From contig NZ_LDPY01000001.1 of NCBI RefSeq assembly GCF_001038505.1, positions 930,001 to 994,000 on the forward strand: a stretch of DNA of 64,000 nucleotides, in the 5' to 3' direction. Numbering within the stretch: the first letter of the stretch is position 1; each line of letters opens with the position of its first letter. Source of the DNA: Puniceibacterium sp. IMCC21224. Its GTDB lineage: Bacteria > Pseudomonadota > Alphaproteobacteria > Rhodobacterales > Rhodobacteraceae. A program made the position numbers and the translations under genes. Shown in pieces: positions 25,479 to 34,467 of the stretch. The notes beneath the pieces were generated by a model. That model saw nothing but the letters and a program-made list of their open reading frames with translations, was not told where the DNA came from and made no database searches.

Positions 25479-27983
25479 ATGAAAACTGAAGTCAAAGCCC
25501 TGGTCATTGGCGGCGGTGCCGTCGGGACGTCGATCGCCTATCATCTGGCCCGCGCGGGCTGGGACGATGTCATGCTGCTGGAGCGGGACGAGCTGACCTC
25601 TGGCTCGACCTGGCACGCGGCGGGGCTGCTGCCCTATTTCAACATGTCCTTTGCGACCACGCATATCCACGACTATTCGATCAAGTTCTACAAGACGCTT
25701 GAGGAAGAGACCGGGTTGAACGCGGGCTTTGCCGTTGTCGGCAACCTGCGCATGGCCCAGACCGAAGAGCGGATGGATGAATATCGGCTCTATGCCACGA
25801 CTGCTGAGACTTGCGGCGTGCCGTATGTGTTCCTGACCCCGGATGAGATCAAGGAACGCTGGCCGCTGATCCGCACCGAGGATCTGAAAGGCGCGCTGTA
25901 TCATCAGACTGACGGCTATATTAACCCTGCCGACGTAACCATGGCGATGGCCAAGGGGGCGCGCCAGCGCGGTGTGATGATCGAACGCAAATGGCAGGCG
26001 GATGCCTTTCACTGGACTGGTTCAGTTTGGGAAGTCACGGCCACCAAGATGATCGAAAAGGGCGGCAATCTGGTGCCGTCCGACGAACAAATCGTCATCA
26101 CCGCCGAACATGTCGTGACCGCCTCTGGGAACCACGCGCAACGCACGGCCAAGATGTTGGGGATCAAGATACCGGCCATCCCGGTCGAACATCAGTTCAT
26201 CGTGACCGAGCCGGATCCGACGCTGGTAGACTGGCGCAAGGCTGGCAACGCCGAGCATCCGGTGATCCGTGACGCCGATGCACAATCCTATGTGCGCGAA
26301 GAGCGCGGCGGCTGGATTCTTGGCGTTTACGAGAAAAATGCCCCTGCGCGGTTCGAATATGGCGTACCGGACAGCTTTCGCGCCGATCTGTTCCAACTCG
26401 ATCTTGAGCGGATCGAAGAGCAGTATATGGCGATGATACATCGGATGCCCTCGTCAGAAGAGGTCGGCCTCAAGGACGATTTCAACGGTCCGATCTGCTA
26501 TACCCCCGACGGAAACCCGCTGGTCGGTCCCGCACCGGGGCTGCGCAACATGTGGCTGGCCGAAGGGTTTTCGTTTGGTATCACGGCGGCGGGCGGCACC
26601 GGCTATTACCTTGCCCAGTTGATGGTCAATGGCGAGGCCGAGATCGACATGGCATCGCTTGATCCCAAGCGCTACGGCGACTGGATGACGACCGAGTATG
26701 CCGCGCGCAAGAACGAAGAGGCCTACGAGAACGTCTATGTCCTGCACCACCCGGACGAGGAACGCCCGGCCTGCCGTCCGCTGCGCACCGTGCCGGCCTA
26801 TGACCGGCAAAAGGCCCGTGGCGCACAGTTTGGCCATGTAAACGGTTGGGAACGGCCGAACTATTTCGGCCCGCTCGATGCGCCTGACAGTTTTGACCAC
26901 GATTCGCGCAGCTTTCGTCGCGGCGGCTGGTGGCCCCATGCTGTGGCCGAAGCCAAGGCGATCCGAGAGGGTGTCGGCCTGATCGACGCATCAGCCTTTA
27001 CCAAACATGTGGTCAAGGGACCGGGCGCGACTGCGTTCCTGGATTGGTTCACCTGCAACAAGCTGCCCAAGGTGGGGCGCATCAACCTGACCTATGCCCT
27101 GACGGATCACGGCACCACGCGCACCGAATATACCATTGTGCGGCTGGCCGAGGATGAATATTACCTTGTCTCGGCTGGTGCCTGGACGGATTACGACGCC
27201 GATTTTCTGCGTAAGGCCGCCGCCGACAAAGCGCCCGAATTTGGTTATATCGAAATCCAGAATGTCACCACGCAATATGGCGTCTTTGCGATTGCAGGGC
27301 CAAAAACGCGCGACGTTCTTAACGCGGTGATCAAGGATGCGGACGCGGCCACCGCCCTGACAAACAAGCGGTTCCCGTGGTTGTCTGCCAGGCGGATTGA
27401 ATTGGGCATGTGTCCGGTCAACGCAATCCGCGTTGCCTATACCGGCGAACTGGGCTGGGAATTGCATCATCCGATCGAGATGCAGAACTATCTCTTTGAC
27501 CTGCTGGAAAAGGCTGGGGCGCCGCATGGTATGAAACTGGTCGGCGCACGGGCGCAGAATTGGTTGCGACAGGAAAAGTCGTATCGTGCCTTTGGCAATG
27601 AATTGGGCCGGGACGCAACGCCGCTTGAGGCAGATCTGCCGCGCTTTGTCGATCTGTCCAAGGATTTCAACGGCAAAGCGGCGATGGAGGCCAAGGGCAT
27701 CCGGTCAAAATGTGTCACCGTGCTGATTGACGGGCCGAATGATGCTGACCCGTGGGGGCGTGAGGCGCTGTATTCGTCCGAGGGTACTCGGGTCGGGCGG
27801 CTGACCTCGGGCGGCTACTCGGTCGCGTTCGGCAAAAGCATTGGCTTGGGCTATGTTACGCCCGATCTGGCGGTGGCGGGGACAAAGCTGCGGGTTAAGA
27901 TGCTGGACCAACTGTGGGATGCAGTGGTGACCGAAGACAGCCCCTACGATCCGCAAAATGCGACAATTCGCAAGGACGGCTGA
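25479..27983 (+). CDS. FAD-dependent dimethylglycine/sarcosine dehydrogenase-like protein with GcvT domain
   Basis: An 834-residue two-part enzyme. Residues ~5-390 are a DAO-type FAD domain with dinucleotide motif ALVIGGGAVGTSIAYHLA and the SGSTWHAAGL segment, whose His is the covalent flavin attachment site in dimethylglycine dehydrogenases. Residues ~440-830 are an aminomethyltransferase (GcvT) domain (VFAIAGPKTRDVL; YTGELGWELHHPIEMQNYLFDLL) that binds tetrahydrofolate and takes the methyl group. Likely substrate: dimethylglycine, sarcosine or a related N-methyl compound from glycine betaine breakdown. Electrons probably go to EtfAB, encoded ~14 kb away. GGGAG precedes the ATG. Exact substrate is uncertain. 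Confidence 0.85.
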   Translation: MKTEVKALVIGGGAVGTSIAYHLARAGWDDVMLLERDELTSGSTWHAAGLLPYFNMSFATTHIHDYSIKFYKTLEEETGLNAGFAVVGNLRMAQTEERMDEYRLYATTAETCGVPYVFLTPDEIKERWPLIRTEDLKGALYHQTDGYINPADVTMAMAKGARQRGVMIERKWQADAFHWTGSVWEVTATKMIEKGGNLVPSDEQIVITAEHVVTASGNHAQRTAKMLGIKIPAIPVEHQFIVTEPDPTLVDWRKAGNAEHPVIRDADAQSYVREERGGWILGVYEKNAPARFEYGVPDSFRADLFQLDLERIEEQYMAMIHRMPSSEEVGLKDDFNGPICYTPDGNPLVGPAPGLRNMWLAEGFSFGITAAGGTGYYLAQLMVNGEAEIDMASLDPKRYGDWMTTEYAARKNEEAYENVYVLHHPDEERPACRPLRTVPAYDRQKARGAQFGHVNGWERPNYFGPLDAPDSFDHDSRSFRRGGWWPHAVAEAKAIREGVGLIDASAFTKHVVKGPGATAFLDWFTCNKLPKVGRINLTYALTDHGTTRTEYTIVRLAEDEYYLVSAGAWTDYDADFLRKAAADKAPEFGYIEIQNVTTQYGVFAIAGPKTRDVLNAVIKDADAATALTNKRFPWLSARRIELGMCPVNAIRVAYTGELGWELHHPIEMQNYLFDLLEKAGAPHGMKLVGARAQNWLRQEKSYRAFGNELGRDATPLEADLPRFVDLSKDFNGKAAMEAKGIRSKCVTVLIDGPNDADPWGREALYSSEGTRVGRLTSGGYSVAFGKSIGLGYVTPDLAVAGTKLRVKMLDQLWDAVVTEDSPYDPQNATIRKDG

Positions 27984-28095
27984 GGGGCAAAGCCCGGCAA
28001 CGTGAATGGATGAGGGATGTTTGCGCGGCAAAGATCTTCTTGTGCGCCGCTGTCCCCGGCTCGACATTTGGTGAATGCGCGATTAATCGGCCTGC

Positions 28096-28503
28096 ATGCG
28101 ACAATTCATCGTGGATACCATAGCCACCATCGTCTTTTTCTCGTGCGTCGCCGCCTTCAGTGAGGCGGTGATCGCGGGAATGGCACCGGAACAGGTTCTT
28201 GCTGCGCGGCTGATCATGGTGCCGGTTATGGTCCTGACCGGGCGTCCTTATGGCATCTGGCGGGACTGGCTGATCGCTCGGACCGAGGCGCGGTCAACAG
28301 TATCGCGCATTGTCGTCGACATTTCTGCGTTTTTGCTGTTTCAGGTGCCCGTCTATGTGATGACTCTTGCTGTCGCGGGCGCATCGCCAGAGGCGATGCT
28401 GGCCGCTGTCAGTTCTGCCATCGTGTTTATGGTACTGCTCTCCCGACCATTCGGTCTGTTCCTCGAAATGGTGCGTCGAAAATCGGGCGTCCCGGTGATC
28501 TGA
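28096..28503 (+). CDS. alaE: AlaE-type L-alanine exporter
   Basis: A 135-residue inner-membrane protein with four hydrophobic segments. The AlaE family pattern is clear: DTIATIVFFSCVAAFSEAVIAGM at the N-terminus, ARLIMVPVMVLTGRPYGIWRDWL in the middle and SRPFGLFLEMVRRKSGV at the C-terminus. It exports excess L-alanine. It lies 112 bp behind the dehydrogenase gene and converges on mcd. The ribosome binding site is weak. Confidence 0.9.
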   Translation: MRQFIVDTIATIVFFSCVAAFSEAVIAGMAPEQVLAARLIMVPVMVLTGRPYGIWRDWLIARTEARSTVSRIVVDISAFLLFQVPVYVMTLAVAGASPEAMLAAVSSAIVFMVLLSRPFGLFLEMVRRKSGVPVI

Positions 28504-28519
28504 GGCCGAAAGTCGGGGC

Positions 28520-30208
28520 CTATGCCAGCAGACGCCGCGCGATGACCTGCGCCTGAATCTCAGCCGCCCCTTCGAAAATGCTGAGGATCCGCGCGTCGCA
28601 CAGGATCCGGCTTATCTTGTACTCAAGTGCAAAGCCGTTGCCGCCGTGGATCTGCAACCCGTTGTCGGCGCAGGCCCATGCGACGCGGGCGCCCAGCAGT
28701 TTGGCCATCCCTGCCTCTAGATCGCAGCGCCGTCCTTCGTCTTTTTCGCGGGCCGAAAAATAGGTCAGTTGCCGCGCGACCATGATTTCCACCGCCATCA
28801 TCGCCAGCTTGCCGGACACGCGGGGAAAGTTGATCAGCGATTTGCCGAATTGCTTGCGATCCTGCGCATATGTCATCGACACATCCAGCGCCGATTGCGC
28901 CACCCCAATGGCACGGGCTGCGGTCTGGATGCGCGCGGATTCAAACGTTTCCATCAGCTGTTTAAAGCCTTTGCCCTCTTGTCCGCCCAGCAGGTTTTCG
29001 CCTTTGACCTTGAAGCCGTCAAAGGCCAGTTCGTATTCCTTCATGCCGCGATACCCCAGCACCTCGATTTCCCCCCCCGTCATGCCATCGGTGGGGAAGG
29101 GGGCGTCATCCGTGCCCGGCGTTTTCTCAGCCAGGAACATCGACAGGCCCTTGTAGTCGCTCGTATCGGGGTCGGTACGGGCCAATAGTGTCATGACGTG
29201 TGTGCGGGCGGCGTGGGTGATCCAGGTCTTGTTGCCAGTGACGGTATAGTCGCCATCCGCACCCTTGGTCGCGCGGGTGCGCAGCGCGCCGAGGTCAGAG
29301 CCGGTATTGGGTTCGGTAAAGACGGCTGTTGGCAGGATCTCACCACTCGCCAGTTTTGGCAGCCAATGGGATTTCTGCTCGTCCGTACCACCGGCGAGGA
29401 TCAGCTCGGCGGCAATCTCGGATCGGGTGCCAAGCGAGCCGACACCGATATAGCCGCGCGACAACTCTTCGGAGACCACAACCATCGACGCCTTCGACAG
29501 ACCAAAGCCGCCCAGATTTTCGGGGATGGTCAGGCCAAAGACACCCAGTTCGGCCAACTCGTCGATGATCTCCATCGGGATCAGCTCGTCCTTGAGGTGC
29601 CATTCATGGGCAAAGGGTTCGACCTTTTCGAGCGCGAAGCGGCGGAACTGCTCGCGGATCATATCAAGCTCGTCATCAAGGCCGGTGGCCCCAACCGTGA
29701 TCTCGGCCGAACGTTCCTGCATCAGGGCGACCAGACGGGTGCGGGCAGCCTGCGAATTGCCCGAGCGCGACAGGGTGCTGATTTCGGGCGTTGCCAGCCC
29801 GGCGATGTCGTCATCATTCAGGCCCATGTCTTGAAGGCGCAGGATCTCGCCCTGACTCATCGGGATGCCTCCGCGAATCTGACTGAGATATTCGCTAAAG
29901 GCGATCTGGTGAATCAGCTGCTCAACCTCGCCGAATTTTCCATCGGCGTTCAGCGATTCGGCCCAATTCTGCATCTGGCGCAGCGATTCGGTGTAGGTGG
30001 ACAGCCAGGCAAGGCCATGTGCCGCGGTCTGATGCTGTTCGACCAACCCGCCCGAGACGCGACCATCCGCGACAACCAGCGCCCGAACGCGGTCGCGGGC
30101 AGCCTCAAACAGTTGTTCGATTGGCGCGACGGCGCCTTTGGTCAGTGTCAGAAGGTCGGGGAGTACAATGTCGCCCGCCAGTGCCAGGTCCTGTCCGTCA
30201 TGAGCCAT
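28520..30208 (-). CDS. mcd: (2S)-methylsuccinyl-CoA dehydrogenase
   Basis: A 562-residue acyl-CoA dehydrogenase with an N-terminal extension of ~150 residues (segment with GLAWLSTYTESLRQM and QIRGGIPMSQGEILRLQDMG) that ordinary short-chain dehydrogenases lack. That extension and the length are characteristic of Mcd, which oxidises (2S)-methylsuccinyl-CoA to mesaconyl-CoA in the ethylmalonyl-CoA pathway. The catalytic core follows from ~155 on: FTEPNTGSDLGALRTRA, the arginine-rich DRKQFGKSL segment, QIHGGNGFALEYKISRI, and the C-terminal SIFEGAAEIQAQVIARRLL. Electrons pass to ETF. AGAAGGACG precedes the start. It is unlinked to ccr and ecm by 18 kb. Confidence 0.88.
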   Translation of the reverse strand: MAHDGQDLALAGDIVLPDLLTLTKGAVAPIEQLFEAARDRVRALVVADGRVSGGLVEQHQTAAHGLAWLSTYTESLRQMQNWAESLNADGKFGEVEQLIHQIAFSEYLSQIRGGIPMSQGEILRLQDMGLNDDDIAGLATPEISTLSRSGNSQAARTRLVALMQERSAEITVGATGLDDELDMIREQFRRFALEKVEPFAHEWHLKDELIPMEIIDELAELGVFGLTIPENLGGFGLSKASMVVVSEELSRGYIGVGSLGTRSEIAAELILAGGTDEQKSHWLPKLASGEILPTAVFTEPNTGSDLGALRTRATKGADGDYTVTGNKTWITHAARTHVMTLLARTDPDTSDYKGLSMFLAEKTPGTDDAPFPTDGMTGGEIEVLGYRGMKEYELAFDGFKVKGENLLGGQEGKGFKQLMETFESARIQTAARAIGVAQSALDVSMTYAQDRKQFGKSLINFPRVSGKLAMMAVEIMVARQLTYFSAREKDEGRRCDLEAGMAKLLGARVAWACADNGLQIHGGNGFALEYKISRILCDARILSIFEGAAEIQAQVIARRLLA

Positions 30209-30355
30209 GATTCACGTCCTTCTGTTATCTCGGGGTCCAGATAATGCCTTCGCAGATGCAGCGCAACAAAAATACCTAATTCCGTTAATTTTTGATCAAA
30301 TATTGCGCGTATCTTTTTTGCGGTGCAGCACGAAGCGCTCTGATATGAGGCGAGG

Positions 30356-31126
30356 ATGGACCAGATTTACACACTCATAACACCACAATTTCTCGTGGCC
30401 TGCATCGGAATTACGCTGCTGGCGGGGGTCGTCAAGGGCGTCGTCGGATTCGCGATGCCAATGATCATGATTTCAGGCATGGGATCACTTGTCGCGCCGG
30501 AGCTGGCTCTGGCCGGGCTGATCCTGCCGACCTTGGTCACCAACAGTATGCAGGCGCTGCGACAGGGACCCGGCGCCGCCTGGGTATCGGTCAAACGCTT
30601 CCGGGTATTCCTGTTGGTGGGGATGGTGTTCATGCTCGGGTCGGCGCAATTGGTGTCGGTGCTGCCGGTCAGCGTCATGCTGGCGATCATTGGCGGGCCG
30701 GTTGCGGCCTTTGCCTGCGCGCAATTGCTGGGGTGGAAGGGCGATCTGCCCGGAGGTCCCAGCCAAAAGCTGGAAATTGCGCTGGGCGCATTTGCCGGAT
30801 TTGTCGGCGGGCTTTCCGGGGTCTGGGGGCCGCCGGTTGTGGCCTATCTGACCGCGCTGGGCACGGAAAAACGTGAACAGATGCGTGTGCAGGGCGTGAT
30901 CTATGGTTTGGGGGCATTGTTGCTGACAGCCGCGCATGTCGGGTCGGGCGTGTTGAATGCGGCGAGCGCGTCGTTCTCGGCGCTGCTGATCATACCGGCG
31001 GTGGCGGGGATGTGGATCGGCGGGCGGATTCAGGACCGCATTGACCAGCGGCTGTTTCGCAAGGCAACGCTGGCGGTGCTGCTTGTGGCGGGGCTGAACC
31101 TGCTGCGGCGGGCGGTGTTCGGCTAG
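30356..31126 (+). CDS. TSUP (TauE/SafE) family permease
   Basis: A 256-residue membrane protein with about eight hydrophobic segments in two internal repeats. Each repeat begins with the TSUP glycine-proline pattern (LLAGVVKGVVGFAMPMIMISGMG; GAFAGFVGGLSGVWGPPVVAYL). Family members move sulfite, sulfoacetate or other organic anions; the substrate cannot be read from sequence. It is divergent from mcd with 147 bp between, and its end lies 5 bp from the end of the convergent DUF3859 gene. Confidence 0.85.
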   Translation: MDQIYTLITPQFLVACIGITLLAGVVKGVVGFAMPMIMISGMGSLVAPELALAGLILPTLVTNSMQALRQGPGAAWVSVKRFRVFLLVGMVFMLGSAQLVSVLPVSVMLAIIGGPVAAFACAQLLGWKGDLPGGPSQKLEIALGAFAGFVGGLSGVWGPPVVAYLTALGTEKREQMRVQGVIYGLGALLLTAAHVGSGVLNAASASFSALLIIPAVAGMWIGGRIQDRIDQRLFRKATLAVLLVAGLNLLRRAVFG

Positions 31127-31131
31127 GCCGG

Positions 31132-31674
31132 TCAGGACATCGGAGCGGCACCGCAGGAATTGGCGATCTGCGGTTCCTGGGCCGGGGGCACCACCTCAAA
31201 ACTGGCAGTGTAAATCTCGCGGCCATTCTGGGTGGCGGAAAAGGTCCATGTGCCGGTGACCAGTTCCTTTGGCAGATCAAAGGTATAGGCGTTGATCGAC
31301 GGGCCGTTGCCGCCGATCACCGTGGTGTACTGCTGGCTGGTGATATCTGTGCCGCGCAACGCGGGATGAGTGAGCGAGATCACCACACCCGGCAGAAATG
31401 CGCCCCCCAGCACTTCGGTGCGAACCCCAAAACTAAGGCCGGGCACCGCAGGCACGCGGGTGCCGAGCCACTGAAATTCTGGCGTGCGGTCATAGAGTTC
31501 AACAAGCCCCGCAGCGGTGTCGGGGGCTGGCATGGTCCCGGCTGAGACGATCTCGCAAAAGATGCCTTGGGTGACAGATACCCGGCTGGCGTCAAACCGG
31601 GCGGTGCCCGATTCTGCCCATAGCGACAGCGGAGCAAGACAGAGCAGGGCAAACGGGATTGCGGTACGGATCAT
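31132..31674 (-). CDS. Periplasmic DUF3859-type protein
   Basis: A 180-residue protein with a cleavable signal peptide (MIRTAIPFALLCLAPLSLWA). The mature part reads as a beta-sandwich (LSFGVRTEVLGGAFLPGVVISLTHP; LVTGTWTFSATQNGREIYTASFEVV) that I associate with DUF3859; no function is known. Two cysteines (GIFCEIV and NSCGAAP) may be disulfide-bonded. The start at 31674 opens the signal peptide. It lies downstream of pckA on the same strand after 144 bp that include a strong hairpin, so it is probably transcribed separately or at reduced level. Confidence 0.7.
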   Translation of the reverse strand: MIRTAIPFALLCLAPLSLWAESGTARFDASRVSVTQGIFCEIVSAGTMPAPDTAAGLVELYDRTPEFQWLGTRVPAVPGLSFGVRTEVLGGAFLPGVVISLTHPALRGTDITSQQYTTVIGGNGPSINAYTFDLPKELVTGTWTFSATQNGREIYTASFEVVPPAQEPQIANSCGAAPMS

Positions 31675-31784
31675 GGCACATGATGCGCCGATCCGGGGGG
31701 CAGATGTCAACCTGCTCAGATGATCTGATGGCGGGGATTGGCCATTTGGCGCCAGCAAACATGGTGTGCTGTTCGCCGCAGGTT

Positions 31785-31810
31785 CCGCCGCCCCTGATTC
31801 GGGGCGGCGG
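31785..31810 (-). terminator. Hairpin after pckA
   Basis: A perfect 10-bp G+C stem (CCGCCGCCCC / GGGGCGGCGG) with a 6-nt loop lies 8 bp past the pckA stop codon. There is no U-tract, so it may act as an attenuating or Rho-assisted end rather than a full intrinsic terminator. Confidence 0.5.
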
Positions 31811-31818
31811 TGTATGGG

Positions 31819-33417
31819 TCAGCTGATTGCGGCGGCTTTGACGTCGTCGTCGATGAACGGCACATATTGCGCAAAATTGTCGGCAAACATCTGCACCAGC
31901 TTGCGGGACTGGGCGTCATAGGCCGACTTGTCCTCCCATGTGCGGCGCGGGTGCAGCAGCACTTCGGCCACGCCGTCGACGGATTCGGGCACTTCAAAGC
32001 CAAAGTTGGGGTCCTTGCGGAATTCGGCATTGGCAAGGCTGCCGTTCAGGGCTGCGGATAGCAGCGCGCGGGTCGCCTTGATTGGCATACGCGAACCGGT
32101 GCCATAGGCGCCGCCGGTCCAGCCGGTGTTGACCAGCCAGCAGGTGGCGCCATGCTTGGCGATCTTGTCGCGCAGCAGATTGCCGTAAACTTCGGGGCGG
32201 CGCGGCATGAAGGGGGCGCCAAAACAGGTCGAAAAGGTCGGCTCGGGTTCGGTTACACCGCGTTCGGTGCCGGCAACCTTGGAGGTGAACCCAGACAAGA
32301 AGTGGTACATCGCCTGCGCCGGTGTCAGCCGCGCAATCGGAGGCAGCACACCAAATGCATCACAGGTCAGCATGATGATGTTCTTGGGATGGCCCCCAAG
32401 CGCGGTCTTGGACGCATTCGAGATGTAGTCTAGAGGATAAGCCGCGCGCATGTTTGCGGTCAGGCTATCATCGTCAAAATCCAGCTCGAATGTGTCGGGA
32501 TCGAACACCATATTTTCGATTACGGTGCCGAACTTGCTGGTGGTGTCGTAGATCTCTGGTTCTGCCTCGCGGCGCAGATTGATCGTCTTGGCATAGCAGC
32601 CGCCCTCGAAATTGAAGGTGCCGCGATCCGACCAGCCATGTTCGTCGTCACCGATCAGCGTACGGTCCGGATCGGCGGACAGCGTCGTCTTGCCGGTGCC
32701 GGACAGCCCAAAGAACACCGCCGTATCGACCGGGTTTCCGGTGGCATGGTTGGCGGAGCAGTGCATCGGCATGATGCCCTTTTCCGGCAGCAGGTAGTTC
32801 AGCAACGTGAATACAGATTTCTTGTTCTCACCGGCATATTCGGTATTGCCGATCAGGATCAGCTTTTTGTCAAAGTTCAGCGCGATCACCGTTTCGGACC
32901 GGCAGCCGTGGCGGGCCGGGTCTGCCTTGAATGTCGGGCAGTTGATGATGGTGAAATCGGCGGTGAAATCGTTCAGATCCTCGGCATCCGGGCGACGCAG
33001 CATGTGGCGGATGAACAGCCCGTGCCAGGCAAGTTCGGTGATGACGCGCACGTCGATGCAATGGGCCGGATCGGCACCACCCACCAGGTCCTGCACAAAA
33101 TAATCGCCGCCCTTCATGTGTTCAATCATGTCGGCGTAAAGGGCGTCGAACGCTTCGGGCGTCATCGCCGCGTTGTTGTCCCACCAGATCTTATCCTCGA
33201 CCGATGGGGTGCGCACCACGTGCTTGTCCTTGGGGGAGCGCCCCGTAAAGGCGCCGGTAGCAACCAGAAACGCGCCGCCGTTGCCCAGCGTGCCTTCGCT
33301 CCGCTTGAGTGCCGCGTCAATCAGCGCCGGCTCCATAAGGTTGTAATAGACATTCCCCAGTCCCTCGATCCCCTGATCCTCGAGGCGGAAGTTCGGGTTC
33401 ACCCGTCCAAATGTCAT
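31819..33417 (-). CDS. pckA: Phosphoenolpyruvate carboxykinase (ATP)
   Basis: A 532-residue enzyme decarboxylating oxaloacetate to phosphoenolpyruvate with ATP, the first step of gluconeogenesis from C2 and C4 compounds. Motifs: [14 protein letters not shown], the phosphate-binding [40 protein letters not shown], and [10 protein letters not shown] near the C-terminus. Start at 33417 has AGGAG upstream; the in-frame extension to 33465 is not family-like. It is divergent from chvI. In rhizobia pckA lies beside chvI-chvG as here. Upstream repeats suggest carbon-source control. Confidence 0.97.
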   Translation of the reverse strand: MTFGRVNPNFRLEDQGIEGLGNVYYNLMEPALIDAALKRSEGTLGNGGAFLVATGAFTGRSPKDKHVVRTPSVEDKIWWDNNAAMTPEAFDALYADMIEHMKGGDYFVQDLVGGADPAHCIDVRVITELAWHGLFIRHMLRRPDAEDLNDFTADFTIINCPTFKADPARHGCRSETVIALNFDKKLILIGNTEYAGENKKSVFTLLNYLLPEKGIMPMHCSANHATGNPVDTAVFFGLSGTGKTTLSADPDRTLIGDDEHGWSDRGTFNFEGGCYAKTINLRREAEPEIYDTTSKFGTVIENMVFDPDTFELDFDDDSLTANMRAAYPLDYISNASKTALGGHPKNIIMLTCDAFGVLPPIARLTPAQAMYHFLSGFTSKVAGTERGVTEPEPTFSTCFGAPFMPRRPEVYGNLLRDKIAKHGATCWLVNTGWTGGAYGTGSRMPIKATRALLSAALNGSLANAEFRKDPNFGFEVPESVDGVAEVLLHPRRTWEDKSAYDAQSRKLVQMFADNFAQYVPFIDDDVKAAAIS

Positions 33418-33763
33418 TTTCCAAGCTCCTGTAGCCGCGTTATTCTGCGGCGGTCGTTGTCGCACCGATCCTTAAGTCACGGCCGTCATGCGCATGATAC
33501 ACATGGCGAGGCGAGGCTTAGCACGCGAGTTTTGCCGGTGAACAGGCCGCAATCTGCTTGTTAGCGCAACCAAATTAGGTTTAGCGCAATCATCTTTCGT
33601 GCTGGACCGGACAGGTGAGGCAATTTAGTCATTCCTTACCCTTTTTCGGATGCAATCAGCCGAGAGAGGCAGAGCGATTCGCAGTTGGCTATTGTTGTAA
33701 AGGGTAGAAACCCGCATAATCGGGAAAAAGTCACGTGAGCAGAAATAAAAAGGAAACAATTTC
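33418..33763. promoter_or_regulatory. Intergenic region between pckA and chvI
   Basis: No gene. It must hold the divergent promoters of pckA and chvI. Visible elements are a TTAGCGCAA direct repeat at 33561-33569 and 33581-33589 (exactly 20 bp apart) separated by AACC-AAATTA-GGTT, and a purine-rich AAAAAGGAAAC ribosome binding site before chvI. Confidence 0.55.
33557..33590 (-). promoter_or_regulatory. Tandem operator-like repeats upstream of pckA
   Basis: TTAGCGCAA occurs twice, spaced by two helical turns. The first copy sits in CTTGTTAGCGCAACC, which matches the etfB upstream sequence CTTGTTAGCGCCAACC except for one inserted C. Position is ~140-175 bp upstream of the pckA start, suitable for a repressor or activator of gluconeogenic genes. 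The regulator is unidentified. Confidence 0.5.
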
Positions 33764-34465
33764 ATGTCCAGAATCGCCCTCGTGGACGACGACAGAAATA
33801 TTCTGACTTCGGTGTCTATCACGCTTGAGGCAGAAGGTTTTGAGGTCGAAACTTATAATGACGGTCAGTCCGCGCTGGATGCATTTAGCAAGAGGCTGCC
33901 TGACATGGCTGTCTTTGACATCAAGATGCCGCGTATGGACGGAATGGACCTGTTGCAGCGGGTGCGGCAGAAATCGAAAATGCCGATTATCTTTCTGACT
34001 TCCAAAGATGACGAGATTGACGAGGTTCTGGGCCTGCGTATGGGCGCAGACGACTATGTTAAAAAGCCATTTTCGCAGCGCCTTTTGGTCGAACGCATCC
34101 GGGCGCTGTTGCGCCGTCAGGAGGCGGTGGCCGGTGATATCGTGGGCGACACGGAAGAAACCAAGATCATGACTCGCGGTAGCCTGTCGATGGACCCGCT
34201 GCGCCATGCTGTGGTCTGGAAGGGTCAGGATGTCTCGCTGACCGTGACGGAATTCCTGCTATTGCAGGCTCTCGCGCAGCGCCCCGGTTTCGTCAAGAGC
34301 CGCGACCAACTGATGGACGTCGCTTATGATGATCAGGTTTATGTGGATGACCGCACCATCGACAGCCACATTAAGCGGCTGCGCAAGAAAATGCGCAGTG
34401 TCGATGACGAGTTCTCGGCAATTGAGACGCTGTACGGTATCGGATACCGCTACAACGAAGAGTAA
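33764..34465 (+). CDS. chvI: ChvI, two-component response regulator
   Basis: A 233-residue OmpR-family regulator. The receiver domain (residues ~1-120) has the acidic pocket VDDD, the phosphoacceptor D52 ([11 protein letters not shown]) and the conserved [10 protein letters not shown] and YVKKPF segments. The C-terminal winged helix (~140-230) carries [25 protein letters not shown] and [15 protein letters not shown]. The cognate kinase gene chvG starts 2 bp later. In alphaproteobacteria the pair responds to envelope stress and acidity and controls carbon metabolism and envelope genes. Confidence 0.94.
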   Translation: MSRIALVDDDRNILTSVSITLEAEGFEVETYNDGQSALDAFSKRLPDMAVFDIKMPRMDGMDLLQRVRQKSKMPIIFLTSKDDEIDEVLGLRMGADDYVKKPFSQRLLVERIRALLRRQEAVAGDIVGDTEETKIMTRGSLSMDPLRHAVVWKGQDVSLTVTEFLLLQALAQRPGFVKSRDQLMDVAYDDQVYVDDRTIDSHIKRLRKKMRSVDDEFSAIETLYGIGYRYNEE

Positions 34466-34467
34466 CG

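Noticed and set aside
29198..30244. A 348-codon open frame antisense to mcd
   Set aside because: mcd has full catalytic and family motifs; the opposite frame is a shadow.
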